This document shows, piece by piece, positions 8,494 to 17,538 of a DNA stretch of 64,000 bases. The DNA comes from Micromonospora tarapacensis (GTDB lineage: Bacteria > Actinomycetota > Actinomycetes > Mycobacteriales > Micromonosporaceae), in NCBI RefSeq assembly GCF_019697375.1, contig NZ_JAHCDI010000004.1, positions 4,575,324 through 4,639,323 on the forward strand, written 5' to 3'. Every line of letters begins with the position of its first letter. Position 1 is the stretch's first letter. The translations under genes and the position numbers were made by a program. The notes below the pieces were generated by a model that saw only the letters and a program-made list of their open reading frames with translations, did not search any database and was not told where the DNA came from.

Positions 8494-8901
8494 GTGCGTT
8501 CCGCCCAGCAGATCCTCGCCGACTCCGCCGTGATCGCCGTCGTGGGTGCCTCCCGCGACCCGGCCAAGGCCGCCCACCGCGTGCCGGCCGAGATGCAGCG
8601 GTACGGCTGGCGCGTCATCCCGGTCAACCCGATCGCCGACGAGTTGTTCGGTGAGCGGGCGTACCGGTCCCTGGCGGACATCCCGCACCCGGTCGACCTG
8701 GTCGACGTGTTCCGGCCGGCCGAGGACGCCGTCGAGGTGGCCCGCCAGGCGGTGGCGATCGGCGCCCCGGCCGTGTGGCTGCAACTGGGCATCGTGTCAC
8801 CGCAGGCGCGCCAGCTCGTGCAGGAGGCCGGCGTCGACTACGTGGAGAACCGCTGTCTCGTCATCGAGCGCGCCGCCGCGAACCTGACCCGGTCCGGCTG
8901 A
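8494..8901 (+). CDS. CoA-binding domain protein (YccU-like)
   Basis: A 135-residue single-domain Rossmann protein of the CoA_binding_2 family. Visible features are VIAVVGASRDPAKAAHRVP (nucleotide-binding loop), YGWRVIPVNPIADELFGERA, PVDLVDVFRPAE and WLQLGIVSPQARQL. Free-standing members bind CoA-like ligands; their role is not defined. GTG 8494 follows a short gap after the radical SAM gene, so they may share a transcript, but no functional link is known. Confidence 0.88.
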   Translation: MRSAQQILADSAVIAVVGASRDPAKAAHRVPAEMQRYGWRVIPVNPIADELFGERAYRSLADIPHPVDLVDVFRPAEDAVEVARQAVAIGAPAVWLQLGIVSPQARQLVQEAGVDYVENRCLVIERAAANLTRSG

Positions 8902-8919
8902 ACACGGCCCCTCCTCGCC

Positions 8920-10116
8920 TCAGAGCTTGTAGTCGCGGAGCAGGCCGCGAGAGATGATCGTTTTCTGGATCTCCGAGGTGCCCTCGCCGATGAGCAGGAA
9001 CGGCGCCTCCCGCATCAACCGCTCGATCTCGTACTCCGTGGAGTAGCCGTAGCCGCCGTGGATGCGGAACGCCTCCTGGACGACCTCGGCGCAGTACTCC
9101 GAGGCGAGCAGCTTGGCCATTCCCGCCTCGACGTCGTTGCGCTGGCCGGCGTCCTTGAGCCGGGCGGCGTTGACCATCAGGGCGTGCGCCGCCTCGATCT
9201 TCGTGCCCATCTCGGCGAGTTTGAAGGCGATGGCCTGGTGCTTCGCGAGCGGCTGGCCGAAGGTCCGGCGCTGCTGGGCGTACCCGACGGCCAGCTCGAA
9301 GGCGCGGATGGAGATGCCGCAGGCGCGGGCGGCGACGTTGACCCGGCCCACCTCGATGCCGTCCATCATCTGGTAGAAGCCGCGGCCGACCTGTTCGGCG
9401 CCGCCGAGGACGGCGGTGCCGGGGACGGTGACGCCGTCGAGCACCATCTCGGTGGTCTCGACGCCCTTGTAGCCCATCTTGTCGATCTTTCCGGGGATGG
9501 TCAGGCCGGGAGCCGTCTCGCCGAAGCCGGGCTCCTTCTCCAGCAGGAAGGTGCTCATGTTGCCGTACACCGAGTCGGCGCCGGTGTCCGTCCTGACCAG
9601 GGTGGCCACCACCGAGGAGTACGCGCCGTTGGTCAGCCACATCTTCTGGCCGTCGAGGACGTAGTTGTCGCCGTCGCGGACCGCCCTCGACTTGATCGCC
9701 GAGACGTCGGAGCCGCACTCCGGTTCCGACATGGAGAAGGCGCCGCGAACCTCACCGGTGGCCATTCGCGGCAGCAGCCGGGCCCGCTGCTCGGCGGAGC
9801 CGTGTTGCGAGATCAGGTACGCCACGATGAAGTGCGTGTTGACGATCCCGGAGATCGACATCCAGCCTCGGGACAGCTCCTCCACCACCAGGGCGTAGGT
9901 CAGCAGGGACTCGCCGAGACCACCGTGTTCCTCGGCGATGGTGAGGCCGAACAGCCCCATCTCCTTCATGCCGTCGAGGATGGCGGCCGGGTACTCGTCA
10001 GCGTGTTCCAGCCGCTGCGCCTGCGGGATGATCTCCTTGTCGGCGAACTCCCGGACGGTCTCCAGGATCGACCGCTGCTCGTCGGTCAGGCCGGGCGTCC
10101 GGGCCAGTCGCGCCAT
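8920..10116 (-). CDS. acyl-CoA dehydrogenase
   Basis: A 398-residue FAD enzyme that oxidises an acyl-CoA to the 2-enoyl-CoA. Signature 1 is seen as AFSMSEPECGSDVSAIKS, and the flavin-binding WLTNGAYSS follows. RTFGQPLAKHQAIAFKLAEM and QEAFRIHGGYGYSTEYEIERLMRE mark the C-terminal helical domain. GEGTSEIQKTII holds the family's catalytic glutamate region. ATG 10116 is preceded by GGAGG at good spacing; upstream frame is non-coding. Substrate chain is unknown. With MaoC and the CitE-like lyase nearby it could belong to one CoA-ester pathway. Confidence 0.92.
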   Translation of the reverse strand: MARLARTPGLTDEQRSILETVREFADKEIIPQAQRLEHADEYPAAILDGMKEMGLFGLTIAEEHGGLGESLLTYALVVEELSRGWMSISGIVNTHFIVAYLISQHGSAEQRARLLPRMATGEVRGAFSMSEPECGSDVSAIKSRAVRDGDNYVLDGQKMWLTNGAYSSVVATLVRTDTGADSVYGNMSTFLLEKEPGFGETAPGLTIPGKIDKMGYKGVETTEMVLDGVTVPGTAVLGGAEQVGRGFYQMMDGIEVGRVNVAARACGISIRAFELAVGYAQQRRTFGQPLAKHQAIAFKLAEMGTKIEAAHALMVNAARLKDAGQRNDVEAGMAKLLASEYCAEVVQEAFRIHGGYGYSTEYEIERLMREAPFLLIGEGTSEIQKTIISRGLLRDYKL

Positions 10117-10323
10117 CTCAGCCTCCGGGGCAGTCGGTGCGTACTCGTCAGTAACTGGACGCTCGATCAGTATCGGTCGAGGGGCCGGCGTGGCCAAGGC
10201 GACCAGTCCACCCAAGCGCTGTGAAAAGGTTCACCGCTGCGGGTAGCGTCCCGCAATGGGGACGTCCTCCACCAGGAGCGGGCCGTCCTGTGAAGACCGT
10301 ACGGCGAGGCGGAGGAGGAGAGC

Positions 10324-10800
10324 GTGAGCCAACCACCGGAGCCCGACCAGCCGCCGTCGCCATACGAGCCACCGCCCGGCGGGCAGCAGCCGCAGTACGG
10401 GCAGCAGCAGCCGCCGCCCCATGGCCAGCCGCCGCCGTACGGCCAGCCGTCGTACGAACATCCGGGTCAGCCGCCGCACGGCCAGCAGTGGGGGCAGCAG
10501 CCGCCGTACGCCCCGCAGGTTCCCTACGGGCAGTTCGGCCCGCCGGCCGGGCAGGGCGGCGGGCGTGGCACCAACGTGCTCGCCGTCCTGTCGCTGGTCT
10601 TCGCCTTCGTCTTCGCCCCCGCCGGCATCGCCCTCGGGCACCTGGCCAAGCGCCAGCTCCGCACCAGCGGCGAGGACGGCGAACAGCTCGCCACCTGGGG
10701 CCTGATCCTCAGTTACGTCTTCACCGGGATCTACCTGGTGGCCTGCTGCGGCTGGCTCGCGCTGGTGATCTGGGCCGGCTCCGACGGCACCAGCACCTGA
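10324..10800 (+). CDS. DUF4190 membrane protein with Pro/Gln-rich N-terminus
   Basis: A 158-residue protein. The first 80 residues are repeats of PPYGQPP and GQQPPY type, likely disordered. The DUF4190 domain follows with two membrane helices: NVLAVLSLVFAFVFAPAGIALG, the hallmark LGHLAKRQLRTSGEDGEQLA turn, then WGLILSYVFTGIYLVACCGW. The role of DUF4190 proteins is unknown. A second, similar gene lies at 11870, so this is one of two local paralogues. Confidence 0.85.
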   Translation: MSQPPEPDQPPSPYEPPPGGQQPQYGQQQPPPHGQPPPYGQPSYEHPGQPPHGQQWGQQPPYAPQVPYGQFGPPAGQGGGRGTNVLAVLSLVFAFVFAPAGIALGHLAKRQLRTSGEDGEQLATWGLILSYVFTGIYLVACCGWLALVIWAGSDGTST

Positions 10801-10842
10801 GCCGAGCCAGCACCTGAGGACGGCACCGGCGGTGGGGCGGAA

Positions 10843-11598
10843 TCAGCGGAACTGGGCCTCCCGCACGCTGTTGCCGCCGTCGACCACCAGCATCTGACCG
10901 GTGATGTACGACGCCGCCGGCGAGCAGAGGAAGGTGATCGCGGCGGCCACCTCGTCCGGCGTGCCGGGGCGCCCCACCGGCGTGCCCAGGCCCTGCTTGA
11001 GCTCGGCCATGGTCGAGGCGGCGGTGTAGATGGTGCCCGGGGCCACCGCGTTCACCGTCACCCCGTCGGCGATCATCTCCATCGCCAACGCCCGGGTCAG
11101 GCCCACCACGCCCGCCTTGGCCGCCGCGTACGCCGCCTCGGTGGGCAGCGCGTTGACCGGCCCGGAGGTGGCCGCCAGGTTCACGATCCGACCCCAGCCA
11201 CGCTCGGCCATCCCGCCGATGAACGCCCGGCTGCAGAGGAATGCGGTGGTGAGGTTCCGGTCGATCTCGCCACGCCACTCGTCGTAGCTGAGCTGGGCCA
11301 CCGGGCGCAGCACCTCCGGGCTGGCCCGGCTGGCCAGACCGGCGTTGTTGACCAGCACCTCGACGTCACCGAGCTGCTCGGTGACGGCGTCGGCCAGCGC
11401 GCCGACCTCCGACTCGTCGGTGAGGTCGGCGACGAACCCGGTCACCCCGAGTTCGCCGGCCCGTTCGTGGATCCGGCGGGTGGTGGAGACGATCGCCACC
11501 CGGGCACCCAGGTCGGCCAGGCGACGAGCGGTGGCGTACCCGATGCCGTCCGGGCTGCCCGCCCCGGTCACCAGCGCGACCTTGCCGTCCAGGCGCAT
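10843..11598 (-). CDS. short-chain dehydrogenase/reductase
   Basis: A 251-residue classical SDR. The NAD(P) loop is [24 protein letters not shown] (in [12 protein letters not shown]) and the catalytic residues Ser, Tyr and Lys in LAATSG and [18 protein letters not shown] (Y-x-x-x-K as YAAAK) are visible. The ending [17 protein letters not shown] is that of FabG-like enzymes. ATG 11598 is chosen; the long upstream frame is proline/arginine-rich read-through. The substrate is unknown. Confidence 0.88.
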   Translation of the reverse strand: MRLDGKVALVTGAGSPDGIGYATARRLADLGARVAIVSTTRRIHERAGELGVTGFVADLTDESEVGALADAVTEQLGDVEVLVNNAGLASRASPEVLRPVAQLSYDEWRGEIDRNLTTAFLCSRAFIGGMAERGWGRIVNLAATSGPVNALPTEAAYAAAKAGVVGLTRALAMEMIADGVTVNAVAPGTIYTAASTMAELKQGLGTPVGRPGTPDEVAAAITFLCSPAASYITGQMLVVDGGNSVREAQFR

Positions 11599-11869
11599 CG
11601 TCACCGGCTCGGGCAGCGGGGCCGGCGCGTCCTGCTCGCCAGGCCCCGCTGTGGTGGCTGGACGGGAGCGCCGGGCCACACCCGGCCGGCTGACGTCCCG
11701 TCTCGGTCTGTTGCCGGAACGGTCCGCCGCGCGTGCGTCAATCCCCATGCCGAGATCCTGCCCTCTGCCGCCGCGGCGGGCAACGCGCCCCCCGCTGCCG
11801 GGCGCGTCGCGGAGTATCCGGCAGTGACTACCCTGACTGCGCCACAGCAGCGCGACGGAAGAGAGCCCG

Positions 11870-12421
11870 ATGACACAGCCCCCGCCGGCCGGCGGCTGGC
11901 CCGACCCCGCGTCGACCGGCCAGCCTTCGAGCAGCCCGCCCGTCGACCCGACCCTGCCGGTCAGCCCGCACCCGCAGCTGCCGACACAGCCCACCGGGTA
12001 CGACCCGTACCAGCCGGCCACCGACCCGTACGCCGGCATGACGCCGAACCCGGGCCAGCCGCCGGCCGCCGCACCGTACCCGCCCGCCGGCTATCCCCCG
12101 CCGGCCGGATACCCGCCGGTCCCGCCCGGCTACGGCTATCCGCCACCCGGGTACGGCTACCCGCAGCAGAAGACCAACTCGATGGCCATCGTCGCCCTGG
12201 TGCTCTCCCTGATCGGCATCGGTTCGTGCATCACCGCCCCGATCGGGGCGATCATGGGACACGTGGCCATGCGCCAGATCCGGGAGACCGGCGAGGGCGG
12301 CGAGGGGATGGCGAAGGCCGCCATCATCGTCGGCTGGATCCTCACCGGCCTGCTCGCGCTGGTGATCATCGGCTATGCCATCGCGATCGCCTTCGCCATC
12401 GCGGGCTCCTCCTCCGTCTGA
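11870..12421 (+). CDS. DUF4190 membrane protein with Pro/Tyr-rich N-terminus
   Basis: A 183-residue paralogue of the protein at 10324. About 100 N-terminal residues carry [13 protein letters not shown] repeats. The DUF4190 domain follows: [23 protein letters not shown], the turn [21 protein letters not shown], and [23 protein letters not shown]. Such proteins span the membrane twice with the proline-rich tail in the cytoplasm. The function is not known. The 270 bp upstream (11599-11869) separate it from the divergent SDR and hold no gene. Confidence 0.85.
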   Translation: MTQPPPAGGWPDPASTGQPSSSPPVDPTLPVSPHPQLPTQPTGYDPYQPATDPYAGMTPNPGQPPAAAPYPPAGYPPPAGYPPVPPGYGYPPPGYGYPQQKTNSMAIVALVLSLIGIGSCITAPIGAIMGHVAMRQIRETGEGGEGMAKAAIIVGWILTGLLALVIIGYAIAIAFAIAGSSSV

Positions 12422-12453
12422 ACGGGCCGGCGCCCGTACCGACGGCCGCCGGT

Positions 12454-12481
12454 GCCCGCCCCGGCAGCGGTCGGGGCGGGC
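12454..12481. terminator. bidirectional terminator between DUF4190 and citE-like genes
   Basis: Perfect 10-bp stem GCCCGCCCCG / CGGGGCGGGC with an 8-nt loop, lying between two convergent genes. Confidence 0.65.
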
Positions 12482-12495
12482 ATGGAAGACGGTGG

Positions 12496-13452
12496 CTATT
12501 CGGCCGGCGGGTCGAAGGTCGAGGTGCGCGTCATGCCGGCGGCCCGGCCCTTGGCCGCGATCACCAGCGCCATCTTGCGGGACGCCTCGTCGATCATCTC
12601 GTCGCCGAGCATGACCGCGCCGAGCCTGCCGCCCGCCTCCGAGGTGTAGTGCTCGTACGCGTCCAGGATCAACTCGGCGTGGTCGTAGTCGGCCTGGGCC
12701 GGTGAGTAGACCTCGTTCGCGGCGTCGATCTGCCCGGGGTGCAGCACCCACTTGCCGTCGAACCCGAGCGCCGCCGAGCGCCTGGCCACCGCCCGGAACG
12801 CGTCGGTGTCCCTCACCTGCAGGAACGGGCCGTCGATGGCCTGCTTGTCGTGCATCCGGGCGGCCATCAGGATGCGCATCAGGATGTAGTGGTACGGATC
12901 CCCCGGGTAGTCCGGGATGAGCCCGCCGACCACCAGCGACCTCATGTTGATCGAGGCCATGAAGTCGGCCGGGCCGAAGATGATCGTCTCGATGCGGGGC
13001 GAGGCGGCGGCGATGGCGTCGACGTTGACCAGCCCCGCCGCGTTCTCGATCTGCGCCTCGATGCCGATCCGGCCCACCTGGAGGCCGAGGGCCTTCTCCA
13101 GTTGGGTCAGCGTCATGTCCAGCCACCGCACCTGCGCCGCGTCCTGCACCTTGGGCAGCATCACGCAGTCGAGGTTGTCGCCCGCGCCCTCCACCACATC
13201 GATCACGTCCCGGTACGTCCAGGGCGTGGTGAGGTCGTTCACCCGGACCGCCCGGGTCTTGCCCGCCCAGTCCCCCTCGTTGAGCGCCGCCACGATGTTC
13301 TTCCGGGCATCCGGCTTGGCCAGCGGCGCGACCGCGTCCTCCAGGTCGAGGAAGACCTGGTCGGCCGGCAGGCCCTGGGCCTTGCCGAGCATCTTGACGC
13401 TCGATCCGGGCACGGCCAGGCAGGACCGGCGGGGGCGCCCAACGACGGCCAT
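12496..13452 (-). CDS. HpcH/HpaI aldolase / citrate lyase family CoA-ester lyase (CitE-like)
   Basis: A 318-residue TIM-barrel lyase that cleaves or condenses malyl-, methylmalyl- or citramalyl-type CoA esters with Mg2+. RRSCLAVPGSSVKMLGKAQ, DQVFLDLEDAVAPLAKPDAR (metal-site region), CVMLPKVQDAAQV, IGIEAQIENAAGLVNVDAI and IIFGPADFMAS are all characteristic. GKWVLHPGQIDAANEVYSPA is the C-terminal motif of CitE-like proteins. ATG 13452 has AAGGAGC at good spacing. The true substrate is unknown. Confidence 0.9.
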   Translation of the reverse strand: MAVVGRPRRSCLAVPGSSVKMLGKAQGLPADQVFLDLEDAVAPLAKPDARKNIVAALNEGDWAGKTRAVRVNDLTTPWTYRDVIDVVEGAGDNLDCVMLPKVQDAAQVRWLDMTLTQLEKALGLQVGRIGIEAQIENAAGLVNVDAIAAASPRIETIIFGPADFMASINMRSLVVGGLIPDYPGDPYHYILMRILMAARMHDKQAIDGPFLQVRDTDAFRAVARRSAALGFDGKWVLHPGQIDAANEVYSPAQADYDHAELILDAYEHYTSEAGGRLGAVMLGDEMIDEASRKMALVIAAKGRAAGMTRTSTFDPPAE

Positions 13453-13555
13453 CGACTGCGCTCCTTCCGGGTGCGGCGGCCACGCCGGCACCGGCTCGGG
13501 ACCCGGCAACTTGACGACCCCAAAGGTGTTTGTGACGCCACGGTAACCTCGTGCC

Positions 13556-14402
13556 GTGACCGGGGTGAATGGACCTGTGGAGGATCTCACTGAGCGCCGG
13601 CTGGTGGTGATCACGGGTGCCAGCTCCGGCATCGGACTGGCCGCCGCCACCAAGCTGGCGTGCCGTGGTGACCAGGTGGTGCTGGTCGGCCGGGACCCGT
13701 CCCGGTTGCGGGTTGCCGCCGACGAGGTGCGCGAGAGGTCCGGAGAGCGGCCCGAGGTGTTCCGCGCCGACTTCGCGGTGCTCGACGACGTCCGGCAGTT
13801 GGCCGAACAACTGCGTGCCGCCTATCACCGGATCGACGTGCTGGCCAACAACGCCGGCGCGATCGTGCTCCAGCCGGTCACCACGGTCGACGGCTTCGAG
13901 CTGTCCATCCAGGCCAACCACCTGGCGCCCTTCCTGCTCGGCAGCCTGCTGGCCGACCGGGTGCGCCGGATGGTGGTGACCGCCTCCGGCGCGCACCGCA
14001 GCGGCGCCCTCGACCCCGACGATCTCAACGCGCCGCTGCGCCGCTACCGGCCGTTGTCCGCCTACGGCACCCAGCAAGCAGGCGAACATCCTGTTCACCG
14101 CGGAGGCGGTGCGGCGGTGGCCGCAGGTCGACTCGTACTGCTTCCATCCCGGGGTGGTGCGGACCCGCTTCGGCAACGACAGCCGGATCGTCGCCCTGGG
14201 CATGCGACTGCTGCCGTTCCGTAGCCCGGTCAAGGGGTCGCAGACGCTGGTGTGGCTGGCCAACCAGGACCGGTCCCGGCTGGTCGACGGCGGCTACTAC
14301 TTCGACTGCCGGCCACGCCGCCCGTGGCCGAAGGCGGCCGACCCGCGACTCGCGGCGCGGCTCTGGACGGCCAGCGCCAGCGCCGTCGGCCTCCCGGACT
14401 GA
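13556..14402 (+). pseudogene. retinol dehydrogenase-type SDR, frameshifted
   Basis: The first part encodes VVITGASSGIGLAAATKLA, VLANNAGAIVLQP and VTASGAHRSGAL up to YRPLSAYGT. The normal continuation SKQANILFTAEAVRRW appears one frame forward, then RWPQVDSYCFHPGVVRTRFG and DGGYYFDCRPRRPWPK to the stop at 14402. Removing one C from the CCC at 14070-14072 restores a 281-residue SDR with the active-site Y-x-x-x-K (YGTSK). The error is in a homopolymer, so the gene may be intact in the organism. It is divergent from the CitE-like lyase. Confidence 0.75.
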
Positions 14403-14464
14403 CGACACATCGGGCGGGACAACCGGGTCGTCACGGCCGGCAGAAAGTTGCGATACTCCGCGCC

Positions 14465-15184
14465 ATGACGGTCACCGAAGGCGCCAGTCTGCGGGTGCTG
14501 GGCAAGGACGAGGAACTGACCACCCGGTTGGACGCGGAGCTGACCGCCTTCAACCAGCAGGCCACCGGCGCCGCCGACGAGGCGGAGCTGTCCGTCCGGG
14601 TCACCGACGCGGGCGGTGAACTGCTGGCGGGGTTGACCGGGTGGAGCTGGGGCACCTGCGCCGGGATCAACATGGTCTGGGTACGCGAGGACCGCCGCGG
14701 CGAGGGCTGGGGCGGCCGGCTGTTGGCGGCGGCCGAGCAGGAGGCCCGGCGGCGCGGCTGCACCGAGATCTCCGTCGCCTCGTTCTCGTTCCAGGCTCCG
14801 GGCTTCTACCGCCGGCACGGCTACCTCGACACCGGCCGCCGGGAGGGCATCCCGGGCGGCCACGTCGACCACCAGTTCTGGAAGTCGCTGGTCACCGACC
14901 CGGCCGCCGCGGTGCGCCTGGTCGCGCTGGTGGAGCTGCCCGATGGCACGGTCGACACCGGGCAACGGTACGAGGACACCGTGCTCGCCCGGTTGCCCCG
15001 CCACGCCGGCCGGCTGGAGCGACGGTTGCGCACCGGCGACGGGCGCAGCGAGGTGCACGTCATCAGGTTCGACACCCGGGCCGGCTACGAGGCGTTCCTG
15101 GCCGATCCGGAGCGGGCCGCGCTGCGGGCGGCGCTCGGTGACGCCGCGCCGGAGACCCGGGTGCTGGAGGTGCACGAGGTCTGA
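14465..15184 (+). CDS. GNAT acetyltransferase with a C-terminal DUF1330-like domain
   Basis: A 239-residue fusion. Residues 1-145 form a GNAT fold with the acetyl-CoA loop [21 protein letters not shown], followed by ASFSFQAPGFYRRHGY. Residues 150-239 (VRLVALVELPDGTVDTGQRY and RSEVHVIRFDTRAGYEAFL) look like a small ferredoxin-like DUF1330/dimeric alpha-beta barrel domain. The acetyl acceptor is unknown. ATG 14465 is the first plausible start. Confidence 0.8.
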   Translation: MTVTEGASLRVLGKDEELTTRLDAELTAFNQQATGAADEAELSVRVTDAGGELLAGLTGWSWGTCAGINMVWVREDRRGEGWGGRLLAAAEQEARRRGCTEISVASFSFQAPGFYRRHGYLDTGRREGIPGGHVDHQFWKSLVTDPAAAVRLVALVELPDGTVDTGQRYEDTVLARLPRHAGRLERRLRTGDGRSEVHVIRFDTRAGYEAFLADPERAALRAALGDAAPETRVLEVHEV

Positions 15185-15193
15185 CCGGCGGGT

Positions 15194-16165
15194 TCAGTCC
15201 CGGACCGGGGCCGCGTCGGCGGGGACGGCGGTGCTGACCCGCGACGTGCGTCGAGCCGTCCGGGCGGTCGACACCACCACGACGGCGACGCCCGCCAGCA
15301 GCAACGCCAGCCCGGGCAGGGTCACCGGGTCGGGCAGCTGCCCCAGCCACGCCCAGCCGATCAGTGCCGCGCCGGGGGCTTCCAGGAGGATCAGCACGCT
15401 GACCGTGGTGGCCGAGATGCGGCGCAGCGCGTAGCTGAACATCGAGTGGCCGAGCAGTTGTGCCCCGGCGACCAGGGCGAGCACGGCCAGCCAGGTCCCG
15501 GTGTCGAAGCCACTCAGCGGCACCCCGCCGACCAGGCAGACCACCAGCAGGATCAGCCCGCACACCCCGTAGCAGATGGTGGTGTAGGTGGCGTTGCTGA
15601 CGGTGACCCGGGCACGCTCACCCAGCGCGGTGTACACCGCCGCGAACATCCCCCCGGCGAGGGCCAGCAGGTCACCGGCGAATGCCTCGCCGGAGACCGT
15701 GAAATCGGCGCCGGTCGCCAACCCCGCCCCGACGACCGCCACCCCGATGCCGGCCCACACCCCCAGCGGCAGCCGGCGGCCCTGCACCCGGGCGATCAGG
15801 CCCTGCCAGACCGGCTGGGTGGCGACCAGTGCCGTCGCCGCGGCCACCGAGGTGAGCTTCGCACTCGGCATCCAGGCGGCGAAGTGGGCCGCCAACGCCA
15901 CCCCGGACAACACGCAGAACATGCCCTCGCGCCGGCCCACCCCGCTGACCAGGGACCGGAACTCGGCCCGCCGCCGGGCCAACGCGAACGGACTCAACAC
16001 GGCCACCGCGAGCAGGTTGCGCCAGAACGCGATGGCCAGGGCCGGCGCGGCCGCGAAGGCGATCAGCGGCGCGGACGACGAGACGGCGACGACGGCGAGG
16101 GCCAGCGCTCCGCCGGTCAGCAGGTCCAGCGGCGGACGCTGGGGTTCGGGGGACACGAGACGCAA
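15194..16165 (-). CDS. EamA/DMT family transporter
   Basis: A 323-residue protein with ten predicted membrane helices in two EamA repeats. ALALAVVAVSSSAPLIAFAA and AFWRNLLAVAVLSPFALARR open the first repeat. ATALVATQPVWQGLIARVQG and LGHSMFSYALRRISATTVSV lie at the repeat ends. Such proteins export small metabolites or amino acids. The substrate cannot be read from sequence. It ends 10 bp from the convergent GNAT gene. Confidence 0.88.
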   Translation of the reverse strand: MRLVSPEPQRPPLDLLTGGALALAVVAVSSSAPLIAFAAAPALAIAFWRNLLAVAVLSPFALARRRAEFRSLVSGVGRREGMFCVLSGVALAAHFAAWMPSAKLTSVAAATALVATQPVWQGLIARVQGRRLPLGVWAGIGVAVVGAGLATGADFTVSGEAFAGDLLALAGGMFAAVYTALGERARVTVSNATYTTICYGVCGLILLVVCLVGGVPLSGFDTGTWLAVLALVAGAQLLGHSMFSYALRRISATTVSVLILLEAPGAALIGWAWLGQLPDPVTLPGLALLLAGVAVVVVSTARTARRTSRVSTAVPADAAPVRD

Positions 16166-16262
16166 TCCTCACACGGCACCGGGCAACACTTTCCGTCAAC
16201 GTTCGGTTACGATCATGCGTGTCCTCGCCAGGGCCTCCTCTCTTCCCGCCCGGAGGCACCGC

Positions 16263-16973
16263 ATGCCCAGGTTCCAGGCGGTGCTGTTCGACTTCTTCGG
16301 CACGCTGACCCGTCCGGTCCGGCGTGGCGCCGGTCACCGCACCACCGCCGAACTGCTCGGCTGCCCGCCCGACACCTTCGTGGAGGTGCTGGACCGCAGC
16401 TACTACGAGCGTGCCAGCGGGCGCTTCGGCAGCGCCGAGGCCACCCTGCGCTGGGTGTGCGAGCAGGCCGGCGTACACCCGCCCGAGGAGGCGTTGCGGG
16501 CGGCGGTGGCCGCCCGGCACCGGGCCGTACGCGCGGACACCCGGCTGCGGGACGACGCGGTACCGACCCTGCGGGCGCTGCGGGGGCGGGGCGTGCGTAC
16601 CGGCGTGATCAGCGACTGCACCCACGAGTTGCCGGTGTTCCTGCCGGAGCTGGCGATCGCCCTGTTGCTCGACGTCCGGGTCTTCTCCATCCAGGTGGGA
16701 CGGTGCAAACCGGACTCCGCGCTCTATCTGGCCGCCTGTGCGCGGCTGGACCTGTGCCCGCAGGACTGTCTCTACGTCGGTGACGGCGGCAGCCAGGAAC
16801 TGACCGGCGCGCAGCGTGCCGGCATGAGCGCCGCGCGACTCGCCGCGCCCGACCTGGTCGACCACCTGGTCTTCAACCCCGACGCCGGATGGGCCGGTCG
16901 GATGCTGGGCACGCTCGGTGAGGTGATCGACCTGGTCGAGGAGGTGACGGCGCCGGTGGGGGCACCGTGGTGA
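16263..16973 (+). CDS. HAD family hydrolase
   Basis: A 236-residue haloacid dehalogenase-type hydrolase. Motif I is VLFDFFGTLT, motif II GVISDCTHELP, motif III the lysine in GRCKPDSALYL, and motif IV CLYVGDGGSQELTGA. The helical cap lies between residues 15 and 95. Phosphatase activity on a small metabolite is likely but the substrate is unknown. It is divergent from the EamA transporter with about 100 bp between. Confidence 0.88.
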   Translation: MPRFQAVLFDFFGTLTRPVRRGAGHRTTAELLGCPPDTFVEVLDRSYYERASGRFGSAEATLRWVCEQAGVHPPEEALRAAVAARHRAVRADTRLRDDAVPTLRALRGRGVRTGVISDCTHELPVFLPELAIALLLDVRVFSIQVGRCKPDSALYLAACARLDLCPQDCLYVGDGGSQELTGAQRAGMSAARLAAPDLVDHLVFNPDAGWAGRMLGTLGEVIDLVEEVTAPVGAPW

Positions 16974-16994
16974 GCGAGCTCGGCTGCGGTGGCG

Positions 16995-17498
16995 TCAACG
17001 ACGCCGGACGCGGTGCAACCGGAACGGCCGGCGGGTGACCCGGACGGCCGGCGACGGCCGGGGTGGCTCGGCCAGCGAGGCGGCGGGCAGCTCGGTGCCG
17101 TGCGCCGGCTGGCCGGCGGGAGCCAGCCGGGCCAGTACGCAGCCGTCGGCGGCCCAGCGCGCCACCAGGTCCGCGGTGGCCCCACGGGCGTTCAGTCGCT
17201 TGGCCCCGACCAGTGGGGCCAGCGTGTCCCACTCCCCGGTGCCCGGGACCACCCGGGTCACCCGCGCCGGCCAGGTGACTATCCGGCCACCATGGTCGCC
17301 ACGGAGCGTCACCTGCGCCTCGTCGGTCTCGGCCAGCCCGGGCGCGGACTGCTCACCCGGGCCGCTGACCACGAACAGCACGCCCTCCAACGGCACGCAC
17401 CACAGGGCGAGCGACGGGCCGCCGCCAACCGCGACCCAGGCCACCGAGGCCTTCTTCATCGCCTCGTCCACAAGTGGGCTGTTGCGCTCGTCGCTCAC
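16995..17498 (-). CDS. actinobacterial hypothetical protein
   Basis: A 167-residue protein: MSDERNSPLVDEAMKKASVA, then VAWVAVGGGPSLALWCVPLEG and LFVVSGPGEQSAPGL, a beta-rich core resembling split-barrel flavin reductase or PNPOx folds. RLNARGATADLVARWAADGCV and an arginine-rich tail follow. Co-directional and 40 bp downstream of the phzF-like gene. No catalytic motif is recognised, so the fold call is only tentative. Confidence 0.65.
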   Translation of the reverse strand: MSDERNSPLVDEAMKKASVAWVAVGGGPSLALWCVPLEGVLFVVSGPGEQSAPGLAETDEAQVTLRGDHGGRIVTWPARVTRVVPGTGEWDTLAPLVGAKRLNARGATADLVARWAADGCVLARLAPAGQPAHGTELPAASLAEPPRPSPAVRVTRRPFRLHRVRRR

Positions 17499-17538
17499 CG
17501 TCGCATCCTCTCGTACCCGGGCCGTACCTGCCGCCCGG

